From Alphaproteobacteria bacterium (GTDB lineage: Bacteria; Pseudomonadota; Alphaproteobacteria; Rhizobiales; Beijerinckiaceae), in contig VGDT01000012.1 in the NCBI GenBank assembly GCA_016869595.1, positions 1 through 64,000 on the forward strand: DNA of 64,000 nt, written 5' to 3'. The translations under genes and the position numbers were made by a program. The notes under the pieces were generated by a model. It made no database searches, had not been told where the DNA came from, and worked only from the letters and a program-made list of their open reading frames with translations. The number at the start of each line of letters is the position of its first letter. Within the stretch, counting starts at the first letter, position 1. Shown here in pieces: positions 24,151-32,095 of this stretch.

Positions 24151-24978
24151 ATGACCGAAATCCAAAAGGTGGTCGGCACCGCTTTTGTCGTCGCCGAGTT
24201 CCGCAACGATGAAAACAAGGAAGCCCATCCGCTCTATCGCGATCCTTTCGTTCCCCTGTTCCTTGATCTTGAATCGAAAAAAGCCGCGGATCGCATCTCC
24301 CGCTCATTTCCGCCGATTAGGAATAATGTGCGGCTGAGAACCCGCTATTTCGATGACCAGCTTCGTCTGCAGATCGAGCGAGGGCGTCGACAGATACTCA
24401 TTCTTGGCGCCGGCCTCGACACAAGGCCGCAACGTTTTCCTGACCGTGACGTCGCCTATTTCGAAATCGACGCGCCGACAACCCAAGCCTTCAAGAAAGC
24501 GAGACTTGAAGAAAACGATATCGACCCCAACACGACATATATCGGGGCCGATTATGTGGCGGATGGAATGCTCAATCTCCTAAGACGGAACGGATTTGAT
24601 TTTGGCCTTCCCACGCATGTCATATGGGAGGGAAATACGATGTATTTGGATGATGCGGCCGTCTGCCACATTCTGTCAGACCTCATGGGCGGGATCGCGA
24701 GCTGCTCGACGTCCTTCGATTATTTCGCTGAGGACGTGATCAACAACACAACTGGCGATCCAGAAATCACCGATGTCGTCGGAAGATTCGCCGCGATGGG
24801 TGCGCCTTGGACCTACGGGATCGACAATCTCGCAGAACTTGCCGCTCGATGCGGCGCTCAAGTGCTTGATTCCGTCACCATCGCCGATCTCCATCGAACC
24901 TTCTGGCCGGGTCAGCCGTTGGCGTCTCCTCTTTATGATTATTATTCGCTTTGCACGGTTCACAACGCCGCTTCGTAA
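24151..24978 (+). CDS. SAM-dependent methyltransferase, PF04072/LCMT-like family
   Basis: A 275 aa member of the leucine carboxyl methyltransferase-like family, common in actinobacteria and scattered in proteobacteria, where it acts on small-molecule or O-methyl acceptors mostly unknown. The SAM-binding motif I is LILGAGLDTRPQRF (about residue 88). An acidic residue follows in YFEIDAPTTQAFKK. A further motif is HVIWEGNTMYLDDAA (about residue 158). N-terminal RTRYFDDQL matches the family. No signal peptide. It stands alone beside a small zinc-ribbon protein. The isolated position next to degraded sequence suggests acquisition by transfer, but that is inference. Confidence 0.88.
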   Translation: MTEIQKVVGTAFVVAEFRNDENKEAHPLYRDPFVPLFLDLESKKAADRISRSFPPIRNNVRLRTRYFDDQLRLQIERGRRQILILGAGLDTRPQRFPDRDVAYFEIDAPTTQAFKKARLEENDIDPNTTYIGADYVADGMLNLLRRNGFDFGLPTHVIWEGNTMYLDDAAVCHILSDLMGGIASCSTSFDYFAEDVINNTTGDPEITDVVGRFAAMGAPWTYGIDNLAELAARCGAQVLDSVTIADLHRTFWPGQPLASPLYDYYSLCTVHNAAS

Positions 24979-25062
24979 TGCTGCCGCAGGAGGACAGCAG
25001 GGATCGTCGCGAAAGCTCCCAGCGCTACATCAATAACAAGCGCATTGGTTAGGAGACGCTCT

Positions 25063-25332
25063 ATGCCCCAAGGCATTCAATTCACTGGCGACTATAAAGT
25101 TACCGCGTTGCAGGCGCTTATTCCGGGAGGTTGGTATATTGGGTTCGCGTGCAAACGGTGCCGCCAGCACTTCGCTATTTTAAGCGACCCGACAGAGACA
25201 GGAGCTCTGGAATTATCTGGGGCCGCAACATTCAGCGTGACGTGCCCGAACTGCGAGACAAGAAGCCAATATTCGGCGCGGGAGCTCGTACAATTTCAGG
25301 CCGCCCAAGGCGGCCCTTCCTCAACTGCTTAA
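25063..25332 (+). CDS. Small zinc-ribbon-like protein, unknown
   Basis: An 89 aa protein with two Cys pairs, CKRC near residue 32 and CPNC near residue 66, about 34 residues apart. This is a four-Cys zinc ribbon layout similar to small rubredoxin-type proteins. Start at 25063 follows a ribosome binding site (TAGGAGA); the in-frame start at 25045 is less likely. No enzymatic motif. Function unknown; perhaps nucleic-acid or protein binding. Confidence 0.65.
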   Translation: MPQGIQFTGDYKVTALQALIPGGWYIGFACKRCRQHFAILSDPTETGALELSGAATFSVTCPNCETRSQYSARELVQFQAAQGGPSSTA

Positions 25333-25368
25333 AAGAGGCTGATTGACTTGCTCAGGCCTTTAGCTCGC

Positions 25369-26748
25369 TCAGGCCTTGGCCTCTTCGTAATGCGCGGTGA
25401 AATGTCTGAGAAACGGCGCTTGTTGAGTAATCCGATAGCCCTTGACTGAAGCGCGCTGGCGCCAAATGACGTCGAGCACTTCGATCAAATAGTCGAAATG
25501 GCTTTGCGTATAGACGCGCCGAGGGAACGCCAACCGCACCAATTCATGCGGCGCTGCGACTTCACTGCCGCCGTCCGGCGCAGGTCTTCCGAACATCACG
25601 CTGCCCAGCTCGACGGCGCGCACGCCACCCTCGAGATAAAGCGCGTTGACGATCCCGATGCCGGGATAGTCGCTTGCGCTGAGGTGCGGGCAGAATGCGG
25701 CCGCGTCGATGAATATGGCGTGACCACCCGCCGGACGGACAATGGGTATGCCACGAGCGATTAGCGCTGACGCCAAATATTCGACGGTCGCGTGACGATA
25801 GCGCTGATAGTCATGCTCCAACGCCTCCATAAGACCGACGGAGATCGCTTCGAGATCGCGGCCGGCGAGACCGCCGTAAGTGGGAAATCCTTCGGTCAAG
25901 ATAAGCAGGTTACGGAAGTCGTCAGCCCAACGGTCATTGTTGCAGGCGAGAAAGCCTCCGATATTCGCCAGACCATCCTTCTTCGCGCTCATCGTCGCGC
26001 CATCGGCGAATGAAAACATCTCCTGCGCAATTTCGAGGAGAGTGCGATCGGCGAAGCTTTGCTCGCGCTCCTTTATGAAGAACGCATTTTCCGCAAAACG
26101 GCATGCGTCGATGATCAGCGGAATATTATGGGCCTTCAGCAGTTCCTTGACGCGCCGAATATTTTCCATCGAGACCGGTTGGCCTCCACCGGTGTTGTTC
26201 GTCACGGTAATCATGCAAAACGGAATGTTCGCGGCGCCTTCGCCTTTGATCAATTGCGCCAGTCTGTCGAGGTCCATGTTCCCCTTGAACAGCTTCTCGG
26301 AATGCAGATCGCGCGCTGCGGTCGAGGGCAAATCCGTCGCAACGGCGCCGACATATTCGATGTTTGCCCGCGTCGTGTCGAAATGACCATTGTTCGGCAC
26401 GACGTTCCCCTTTTTCAGACGCGTCGCAGCCAAAATGCGCTCCGCCGCGCGGCCCTGATGCGTCGGAAAAATATGTTTGAAACCGGTGATCTCACGCACG
26501 GTCTGCTCGAAGCGGCGCCAGGAGCGACTGCCTGCATAGCTTTCGTCGCCAAGCATCAGAGCCGCCCATTGGCGGTCGGACATCGCGCCCGTGCCGCTGT
26601 CGGTCAGCAAGTCGATGGTGACGTGGTCGGCGTCGAGAAGGAAGACGTTGTTAAATGCTTTAGCGAGGAACTCTTCACGCGCGCCGCGCGTGGTGATCGG
26701 CAACGCCTCGGTCATCTTGATGCGAAACGGCTCGATAATCGTTCTCAC
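25369..26748 (-). CDS. tnaA: Tryptophanase (beta-eliminating lyase)
   Basis: PLP enzyme that splits tryptophan into indole, pyruvate and ammonia. The 459 aa protein has the family N-terminus (EPFRIKMTEALPITTR) and the PLP lysine in FADGATMSAKKDGLANIGG. The C-terminal region is GVRAVELGSVMFGR. At the position where tyrosine phenol-lyase has the substrate-selecting Arg (MERG), this protein has VELGS as in tryptophanase. The GTG at 26748 preserves the conserved N-terminus, so it is preferred over the internal ATG at 26715. It is a single gene without a linked tryptophan permease. Tyrosine phenol-lyase activity is less likely but not excluded. Confidence 0.88.
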   Translation of the reverse strand: MRTIIEPFRIKMTEALPITTRGAREEFLAKAFNNVFLLDADHVTIDLLTDSGTGAMSDRQWAALMLGDESYAGSRSWRRFEQTVREITGFKHIFPTHQGRAAERILAATRLKKGNVVPNNGHFDTTRANIEYVGAVATDLPSTAARDLHSEKLFKGNMDLDRLAQLIKGEGAANIPFCMITVTNNTGGGQPVSMENIRRVKELLKAHNIPLIIDACRFAENAFFIKEREQSFADRTLLEIAQEMFSFADGATMSAKKDGLANIGGFLACNNDRWADDFRNLLILTEGFPTYGGLAGRDLEAISVGLMEALEHDYQRYRHATVEYLASALIARGIPIVRPAGGHAIFIDAAAFCPHLSASDYPGIGIVNALYLEGGVRAVELGSVMFGRPAPDGGSEVAAPHELVRLAFPRRVYTQSHFDYLIEVLDVIWRQRASVKGYRITQQAPFLRHFTAHYEEAKA

Positions 26749-26905
26749 GGGAATGCTCGCATTGAGGCAGTGTGAAGGCCAGACGCTTACTCAAATGGGT
26801 AACGTCGCGCGACGGGTCCAATTGAGCCTTTGATGATTCATTTCGCGAGAGTCTGCGCGCCTCGCCTCTTCCACGAGTGATGGCTCTACATCAATGATTG
26901 AGAAT

Positions 26906-28072
26906 TTACTGCCCAAGCCGTCCGAAAAATCGGCGAACAGAATTTGCGGTTCGCTTCAGAAAAGCCGAAAAGCCATTAGCTTTTTGCGGAGGGTGACGGC
27001 CTGCGACGCCTTTCTCCTTCGATTTCTCGCCGACATTCGTTTGGACTGGCCGCGACTTTGAGTCAGGAGCGCTTTGCTCTTGCCCAGGGGGAAGCTGCCC
27101 GGTCGATTTTTCCGGGCCGACAGACGCAGGCGCCGCATTCTGATTTTTTTCTGACTTCGGCGGCGACGCCGGTTCTGCTGCAGTCGGTTGAACAGGCGCG
27201 GGCGCAGGAGCAGCGGGCGCAGCCTGATTTTGTTGGGGAGGCTTGCCCTGCTCAGGCGCGGGCGAACCAGTCTCACTTTGTTGCTGAACATTAGGCGCAG
27301 CGGCGTTCGGCTTAGAGACCTCCGATGGGACTTTCTGCCTTGTTTCGCCCTCGCCAGCCTTTACTGGCGCGCTCGGCGTATTTGTCCTCGAGTCCTTTTG
27401 TTTACGCACTGGCGGCGCGCCCGGCGCATCTCCTCGACCGATGGGCTTGGGGGCGCTCGCCGGGCTCCAAAGCGCAGTTTTCAGGCCGATAACGGAGAGG
27501 AGACCGCCAACGATAAGCAAAGCGGCGACGAGCACTATCCAAGCGCGGCTCGACCCTTTCTTCGGGGCCATCGCGCCGCTGCGACTGACGAGAGCAACTG
27601 AACTTAAAACCAAAGCGCCATTATGAGCGCTCGACGCTTCGCTTTCGTTCGTGCGTTCAGCGTCCTGGAATTTGCCGATTTGCTTGACGGCGTGATCATC
27701 CGGAGCAGAAATGATTTCGACGGCGAGCGCGCCGCCTTCGTCCGGTTTCGCGATGATTTCCTTTCGCCGCTCGTCTTCCTGGTGACGCTTGAATCCCTCG
27801 ATGAGCCAATTGTCGACGGGGGTCTCTTTGCTCGCCGAAGGCTTACGCTCGCCGCCGGCCGATTGTTGGCGCGCTCTTTTGCGCTCTTCGTCTTGTCGTC
27901 GCCTGAATGCCTCAGCAATCCAATTGTCGCCCGATAAGTCGCGAACGCCACGTGTTGCAGCGCCTTCGACGCCGCCTGGCGACGACGCGCGCTCGCGCCT
28001 TAGCCGCTCCTCCTCGCGACGTTTAACGGCGCCAAGCGTCCAATCGCTTTCGAGAATCTCTCCCAAACGCAT
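26906..28072 (-). CDS. Membrane protein with three Trp-centred charged repeats and Pro/Ala/Gln-rich tail
   Basis: 388 aa, unrecognised. The N-terminal cytoplasmic half has three copies of a short motif: SDWTLGAVKRREEER (Trp11), DNWIAEAFRRRQDEER (Trp51) and DNWLIEGFKRHQEDER (Trp89), at 38-40 residue spacing. They read as amphipathic helices each starting with a Trp. One membrane helix follows (WIVLVAALLIVGGLLSVIGL, about residue 180-200), then about 170 residues of Pro/Ala/Gln/Ser-rich sequence, presumably periplasmic, and a short basic end (RTANSVRRFFGRLGQ). The layout suggests a bitopic scaffold or envelope-spanning protein, but no function is known to me. The start could also be GTG at 28078. 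Confidence 0.75.
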   Translation of the reverse strand: MRLGEILESDWTLGAVKRREEERLRRERASSPGGVEGAATRGVRDLSGDNWIAEAFRRRQDEERKRARQQSAGGERKPSASKETPVDNWLIEGFKRHQEDERRKEIIAKPDEGGALAVEIISAPDDHAVKQIGKFQDAERTNESEASSAHNGALVLSSVALVSRSGAMAPKKGSSRAWIVLVAALLIVGGLLSVIGLKTALWSPASAPKPIGRGDAPGAPPVRKQKDSRTNTPSAPVKAGEGETRQKVPSEVSKPNAAAPNVQQQSETGSPAPEQGKPPQQNQAAPAAPAPAPVQPTAAEPASPPKSEKNQNAAPASVGPEKSTGQLPPGQEQSAPDSKSRPVQTNVGEKSKEKGVAGRHPPQKANGFSAFLKRTANSVRRFFGRLGQ

Positions 28073-28409
28073 CCCCACTTACCGGGTTCTTTCGTTCACG
28101 TATTGATGGCGCAGTTCCTCGCCGAAAACTCATGAGGTTTGAAACCGAAACGATGCTAGCCGACTGACGCCATTCGTCAACGACGGCCCAAAAATGAGAT
28201 TGGGAAACGACATGCGCGCCATGGCGCAACGCGGATGGGGGCGCTTGAGGCTTCACGCGATAGTGGCGCACAAACGCCGCTTCGGGGTAAGCTCTCGCTA
28301 AAGCGGATAGATGAGAAGATTTGAAGCGCCGCAAAGCCAAAGCCTGATCGAAGTCCCTCATTGGCGTGGGGCGGCGGCGCGTTCAAAAAATGAAAAAGGG
28401 AAAACAGCT
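28073..28409. other. Divergent intergenic region (about 337 bp)
   Basis: The gap lies between the minus-strand repeat protein and the plus-strand transglycosylase. ORFs across it are shadows with no family resemblance. I see no RNA gene or strong hairpin; it presumably holds both promoters. Confidence 0.4.
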
Positions 28410-29213
28410 ATGCGCATTGCCCTTAAAGTTTCGCTTTCGCTCGCGCTCGTTGGAATCACGCATGCGGCGATGGCCGCCCAATGCGGACGCTCGGCGGCGG
28501 GTTTTGAGAATTGGAAGCAGGAATTTGCACAAGAGGCGCGCGCCCAAGGCATAGGTCAGGCCGGCATCAGCGCCTTGATGGGCACGCATTACAACGCCCC
28601 GACAATTTCCGCCGATCGCGGCCAAAAAAGCTTCCATTTGTCGCTCGACCAGTTCTTGGCTAAACGCGGCGGCCCGGCCATCGTGGCGCGAGGCCGCACG
28701 CTCAAGCGGTCCTATGGGGGCCTCTTCGCCCAGATCGAGCAGCGCTACGGCGTGCCGCCGGGACCGCTGCTCGCGATTTGGGGCATGGAGACGGGCTTTG
28801 GCGCCGTGCATGGCAATCAGCACGCATTGTCGGCCGTGGCCACGCTCGCCTATGACTGTCGCCGCTCCGACTATTTCACCGATCAGCTTTATGCCGCGCT
28901 AACCTTGGTCGATCGCGGCGCGCTATTGCCGAACGCTCGCGGCTCGATGCATGGCGAAATCGGCCATACCCAGTTTCTGCCAAGAAATATCCTCAACTAC
29001 GGCGGCGGGGCCAATCTCGACAACTCGGCCGCGGCGCTCAACGCAACGGCGAACTTCCTTCACGCCCACGGCTGGCGCGCCGGCGGCGGCTATCAGCCGG
29101 GCGAAAGCAATTTTGGCGCGATCCAAGCGTGGAACGCCGCCACGGTTTATCAACGCGCGATCGCCCAGATTGGTCGCCAGATCGACGGCGGCGGCGCGGC
29201 GGCCGAGCAGTGA
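28410..29213 (+). CDS. Lytic murein transglycosylase (MltB/SLT_2 type)
   Basis: Cleaves the MurNAc-GlcNAc bond of peptidoglycan, forming 1,6-anhydroMurNAc. 267 aa: a signal peptide (residues 1-21, ending AMAAQ), then one catalytic SLT_2 domain. The catalytic Glu is in LAIWGMETGFGAVHGN (about residue 131), followed by the family segments DYFTDQLYAAL and GEIGHTQFLPRNIL. There is no C-terminal peptidoglycan-binding domain, so this is a short version. The ATG at 28410 with AAAAAGGG upstream is chosen because the signal peptide begins there. No lipobox, so it is probably soluble in the periplasm. Confidence 0.92.
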   Translation: MRIALKVSLSLALVGITHAAMAAQCGRSAAGFENWKQEFAQEARAQGIGQAGISALMGTHYNAPTISADRGQKSFHLSLDQFLAKRGGPAIVARGRTLKRSYGGLFAQIEQRYGVPPGPLLAIWGMETGFGAVHGNQHALSAVATLAYDCRRSDYFTDQLYAALTLVDRGALLPNARGSMHGEIGHTQFLPRNILNYGGGANLDNSAAALNATANFLHAHGWRAGGGYQPGESNFGAIQAWNAATVYQRAIAQIGRQIDGGGAAAEQ

Positions 29214-29274
29214 GAGCCGGCGCAACAAAAAAAACCGCCGGCGCATGATGTAAGCGGCGCGAAGCGCGCTCAGC

Positions 29275-30021
29275 CTATTCCGCCGGTGTCGCCTCCGGCC
29301 CGTGATCTTCGTCTGGCGTGGTCGGGGGCGGCGGCGGGGGCGGCTTGTGGGCTTTGACCGCGGCCGTCTCTCGACGGCGATGGACGAGATAGATCACGAA
29401 GGCGGCGACCGTCCCGAGCCCGAGCGTCAGATAAATCGGCAGGTCGCGCATGAAGCTCTTTCCCACCGAGAACGGAAAGCGCGAGACCCAGCGCTCGCCG
29501 TGATCTCCGGTGACCGTGACGATGCCGACGAAATAACCCGGTTCGTCGAAAGTATGCTCAAAGTTGATCGTGCCGGTTGGGTAGCTCTTGGGCTCTCGGT
29601 AAGCGACGGTGACAGCCTGGAGATTCTCGTTCTCCTTCTCTTCGCCCCCGATATCCTTGACGATGCGCAGTTCGATCTTCATGTCGCGCAGCTCGTCCTG
29701 CTCCGCGTCGAGCACCATAATCATGGGCCCCGTCGCAGGGATGTCCTCGCAGAACTCGTTTTTGGACGCCTCCGGCAGGTAGCCGGTGAAGTTCATGATA
29801 TCTGGGCCAATGAAGAGCCGGCATCGGCCTTCCGCCGCGCCCAGACGTCCATGCGCCTCGGCGGGAACGGGCGCGCCGACGGCGAAAGCCGCGATGACGA
29901 CCGCGGCAGAAAGCAGAGCAAGGCGAAAGCCTTTGGCCAAACGGCGAAAATCTCCCAAACCGAAGCGGTCTTCTCCCTCCCGCGGCGTGGGATGCGCGTC
30001 CGGGTTTCCACCATCACGCAT
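29275..30021 (-). CDS. Periplasmic membrane-anchored protein of unknown function
   Basis: 248 aa. It has an N-terminal cytosolic stretch of about 30 residues, an uncleaved or cleavable hydrophobic segment (LALLSAAVVIAAFAVGAPV, about 33-52), and a periplasmic region of about 140 residues. Two Cys (GRCRLFIGP, NEFCEDIP) could form a disulphide. A beta-rich stretch (YPTGTINFEHTFDEPGYF, GIVTVTG) resembles an Ig-like fold. One more helix (YLTLGLGTVAAFVIYLV) and a short poly-Pro tail (KPPPPPPPTTPDEDHG) follow. The ATG at 30021 has an excellent ribosome binding site (CAGGAGGTCATC); the longer open frame is not used. I do not recognise the family. Confidence 0.8.
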   Translation of the reverse strand: MRDGGNPDAHPTPREGEDRFGLGDFRRLAKGFRLALLSAAVVIAAFAVGAPVPAEAHGRLGAAEGRCRLFIGPDIMNFTGYLPEASKNEFCEDIPATGPMIMVLDAEQDELRDMKIELRIVKDIGGEEKENENLQAVTVAYREPKSYPTGTINFEHTFDEPGYFVGIVTVTGDHGERWVSRFPFSVGKSFMRDLPIYLTLGLGTVAAFVIYLVHRRRETAAVKAHKPPPPPPPTTPDEDHGPEATPAE

Positions 30022-30481
30022 GATGACCTCCTGGGTCTTCGTGTGACAAGAACACGCGACTCTCAGAATATTGCTTTGCGCCGCACAAAGCATACCAGTC
30101 AAGCTTACGCTTGAGAGAGACGTCTTGATGACGCTGAGACTTGATGTTAGCGGATTCCAATCGGTCAGCAAGGGTGCGACGATCAGTCGCTATGCCGCGC
30201 TGCGCAATATTGACGCGCGTCCTGAGCGCGGAAACTCTGAAGCGTCATAAGCCGCAAAAGCCTGGACGCCGGCGATGAGATTTTGCAGCGCGCAATAGAC
30301 TTGATCGAGATCAGAAAAAATGTCCTTCGATAGGACCGGATCGCCCCTGAGCTCACCTTAACAAGAGTTCATTCGCGGCAACTTGCCACCCAATTGAGGC
30401 GGAGCCATATTCACCGCGAGGCTGGAGAGCGCGCGGATTTATCTAAGGCGCGGGCCAGCCACCCAGACTTAAGAGGATCAC
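30022..30481. other. 460-bp divergent intergenic region
   Basis: The longest gap in the window. A minus-strand stretch of about 58 codons (roughly 30190-30365) is open but has no start codon. I see no tRNA, riboswitch or clear repeat. Promoters for both flanking genes should lie here. Confidence 0.4.
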
Positions 30482-31249
30482 ATGTCCAACTTCGACCGCA
30501 ACACCAGCTTCGGCTACGGGCGCGGGGTCGCGCGGCCGACAACGGCTGAGATCGACCAAGGCCTGCGCGCCTATATGCTTGGCGTCTACAATTATATGAC
30601 GCTTGGCCTGGGCGTGACGGGACTCGTCGCGCTCGGCACTTACATGCTCGCGGTGGCCAAGACGGCTCCGGGCGCCATCGCGCTGACCCCCTTCGGCCAG
30701 ATGCTCTACACGACGCCCCTGCGCTGGGTGGTGATTCTGTCGCCGCTGGCGTTCGTTTTCTTCATCGGCGCCCGCGCGAACACGATTTCGGCCGCGACCG
30801 CCCGCAATCTCTTCATCGCTTTTGCGGCGGTGATGGGCTTGTCGATGTCGTCGCTTCTGCTCGTCTTCACCGGCGTTTCAGTCGCGCGCATCTTCTTTAT
30901 CACGGCGGCCGCATTCGGCGGGCTGAGCCTCTATGGCTACATGACCCAGCGCGATCTTTCGGCCTTCGGCTCATTCCTCGTGATGGGCGTCTGGGGCCTG
31001 GTGATCGCCGGCCTCGTCAATCTGTTCCTGCAGTCGACCGGTCTGCAGTTCGCGCTGTCGATCATTGCGGTTCTGGTCTTCGCCGGCCTGACCGCCTGGG
31101 ACACGCAGAACATCAAGGACATGTATTACGCGGGCGACGGCTATGAAGTCGCCCAGAAGAAGAGCGTATTTGGCGCGCTCTCCCTCTATCTGGACTTCAT
31201 CAACATGTTCCAGTCGCTGCTGTTCCTCTTCGGCCAGCGCAACGACTAA
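30482..31249 (+). CDS. Bax inhibitor-1/YccA family membrane protein
   Basis: A 255 aa, seven-helix protein of the BI-1 (TMBIM) family; bacterial members are pH-sensitive calcium leak channels, or modulate FtsH as YccA does. A hydrophilic N-terminal stretch (1-25) is followed by helices typical of the family. The C-terminal signature DTQNIKDMY and the segment GALSLYLDFINMFQSLLFLFG are present. The two conserved Asp residues near the C-terminus (AWDTQ; YLDFIN) are kept. It is monocistronic, ending at a strong terminator. Confidence 0.94.
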   Translation: MSNFDRNTSFGYGRGVARPTTAEIDQGLRAYMLGVYNYMTLGLGVTGLVALGTYMLAVAKTAPGAIALTPFGQMLYTTPLRWVVILSPLAFVFFIGARANTISAATARNLFIAFAAVMGLSMSSLLLVFTGVSVARIFFITAAAFGGLSLYGYMTQRDLSAFGSFLVMGVWGLVIAGLVNLFLQSTGLQFALSIIAVLVFAGLTAWDTQNIKDMYYAGDGYEVAQKKSVFGALSLYLDFINMFQSLLFLFGQRND

Positions 31250-31267
31250 AAGTCTGCGAAACCCGAT

Positions 31268-31294
31268 AAAAGCCCCGCTGCGGCGGGGCTTTTT
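31268..31294 (+). terminator. Rho-independent terminator of the BI-1 gene
   Basis: An 11-bp perfect stem (AAAAGCCCCGC / GCGGGGCTTTT) with a TGCG loop and trailing T residues lies 18 bases after the stop codon. Confidence 0.9.
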
Positions 31295-31366
31295 CTTGTC
31301 CGCGAACCTTTGCGCGCCGGCTCGCCTGTGGCACAAGGCTGCAAGCGATACGGCAGAGGATCCTTA

Positions 31367-32095
31367 ATGGCGAATGTCACGTTCCCGGCGGCTGCGGCGG
31401 CGGGACTACTGTCTTTCCTTTCTCCCTGTGTGCTGCCTCTGGTGCCGCCCTATCTGACCTATCTCGCCGGCGTCAGCATGGAGGACCTCGAAATCGAAAC
31501 GCGCTCCGCGGCGCGGCGCGACATTCTCCTCTCATCCATCCTGTTCGTTTTCGGCTTCACGACGGTTTTCGTCGCGCTCGGCGCGACGGCCAGCGCCTTC
31601 GGCGCCGTGCTGCGCGCCAACCTTCACATTCTGTCCTGGGTCGCCGGCGCGATCATCATTTTGATGGGGTTGCACTTCATCGGCCTCTTAAAAGTCAGCC
31701 TGCTCTATCGAGAGAAGCGCGCCGAGATCACGAAGCCGATGGGGCTTTTCGGCTCCTATGTCATGGGGCTCGCTTTCGCCTTCGGCTGGACTCCGTGCAT
31801 CGGGCCGATCCTCGCGGCGATCCTTGCAGTCGCGGGAACGCAGGAGACCGTGCCGCTAGGGGCCGCCCTGCTCGCGACCTATTCGCTCGGATTGGGCCTT
31901 CCCTTCATCGGCGCCGGACTGGCGCTGGGCCGTTTCCTCGCCTTCGTCGCGCGTTTCAGGCGCCATTTCGGCAAAGTCGAAAAGGTCGTCGGCGCGCTGC
32001 TCGTCTTCACCGGCGTCGCATTCCTGACGGGCGGCGTGCAGGAGATGTCCTATTGGCTACTGGAGCTGTTTCCGGGCCTCGCCAAGCTCGGATAG
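31367..32095 (+). CDS. ccdA: Cytochrome c biogenesis protein CcdA
   Basis: CcdA passes reducing power from cytosolic thioredoxin across the membrane to periplasmic thiol proteins used in cytochrome c maturation. The 242 aa protein has six helices and the two redox cysteines, in SFLSPCVLPLVPPYL (about residue 21) and FGWTPCIGP (about residue 143). The ATG at 31367, behind GAGGA, matches the family N-terminus; the longer open frame is not supported. The membrane acyltransferase gene probably overlaps its 3' end. Confidence 0.95.
   Translation: MANVTFPAAAAAGLLSFLSPCVLPLVPPYLTYLAGVSMEDLEIETRSAARRDILLSSILFVFGFTTVFVALGATASAFGAVLRANLHILSWVAGAIIILMGLHFIGLLKVSLLYREKRAEITKPMGLFGSYVMGLAFAFGWTPCIGPILAAILAVAGTQETVPLGAALLATYSLGLGLPFIGAGLALGRFLAFVARFRRHFGKVEKVVGALLVFTGVAFLTGGVQEMSYWLLELFPGLAKLG

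Noticed and set aside
25369-26748. Tyrosine phenol-lyase
   Set aside because: The substrate-selecting Arg of that enzyme is replaced by the tryptophanase-type VELGS sequence.
28073-28361. Minus-strand 112 aa ORF upstream of the repeat protein
   Set aside because: No ribosome binding site or family resemblance, and it overlaps the promoter region.
30190-30365. 58-codon open stretch on the minus strand in the long gap
   Set aside because: No start codon and no recognisable similarity.
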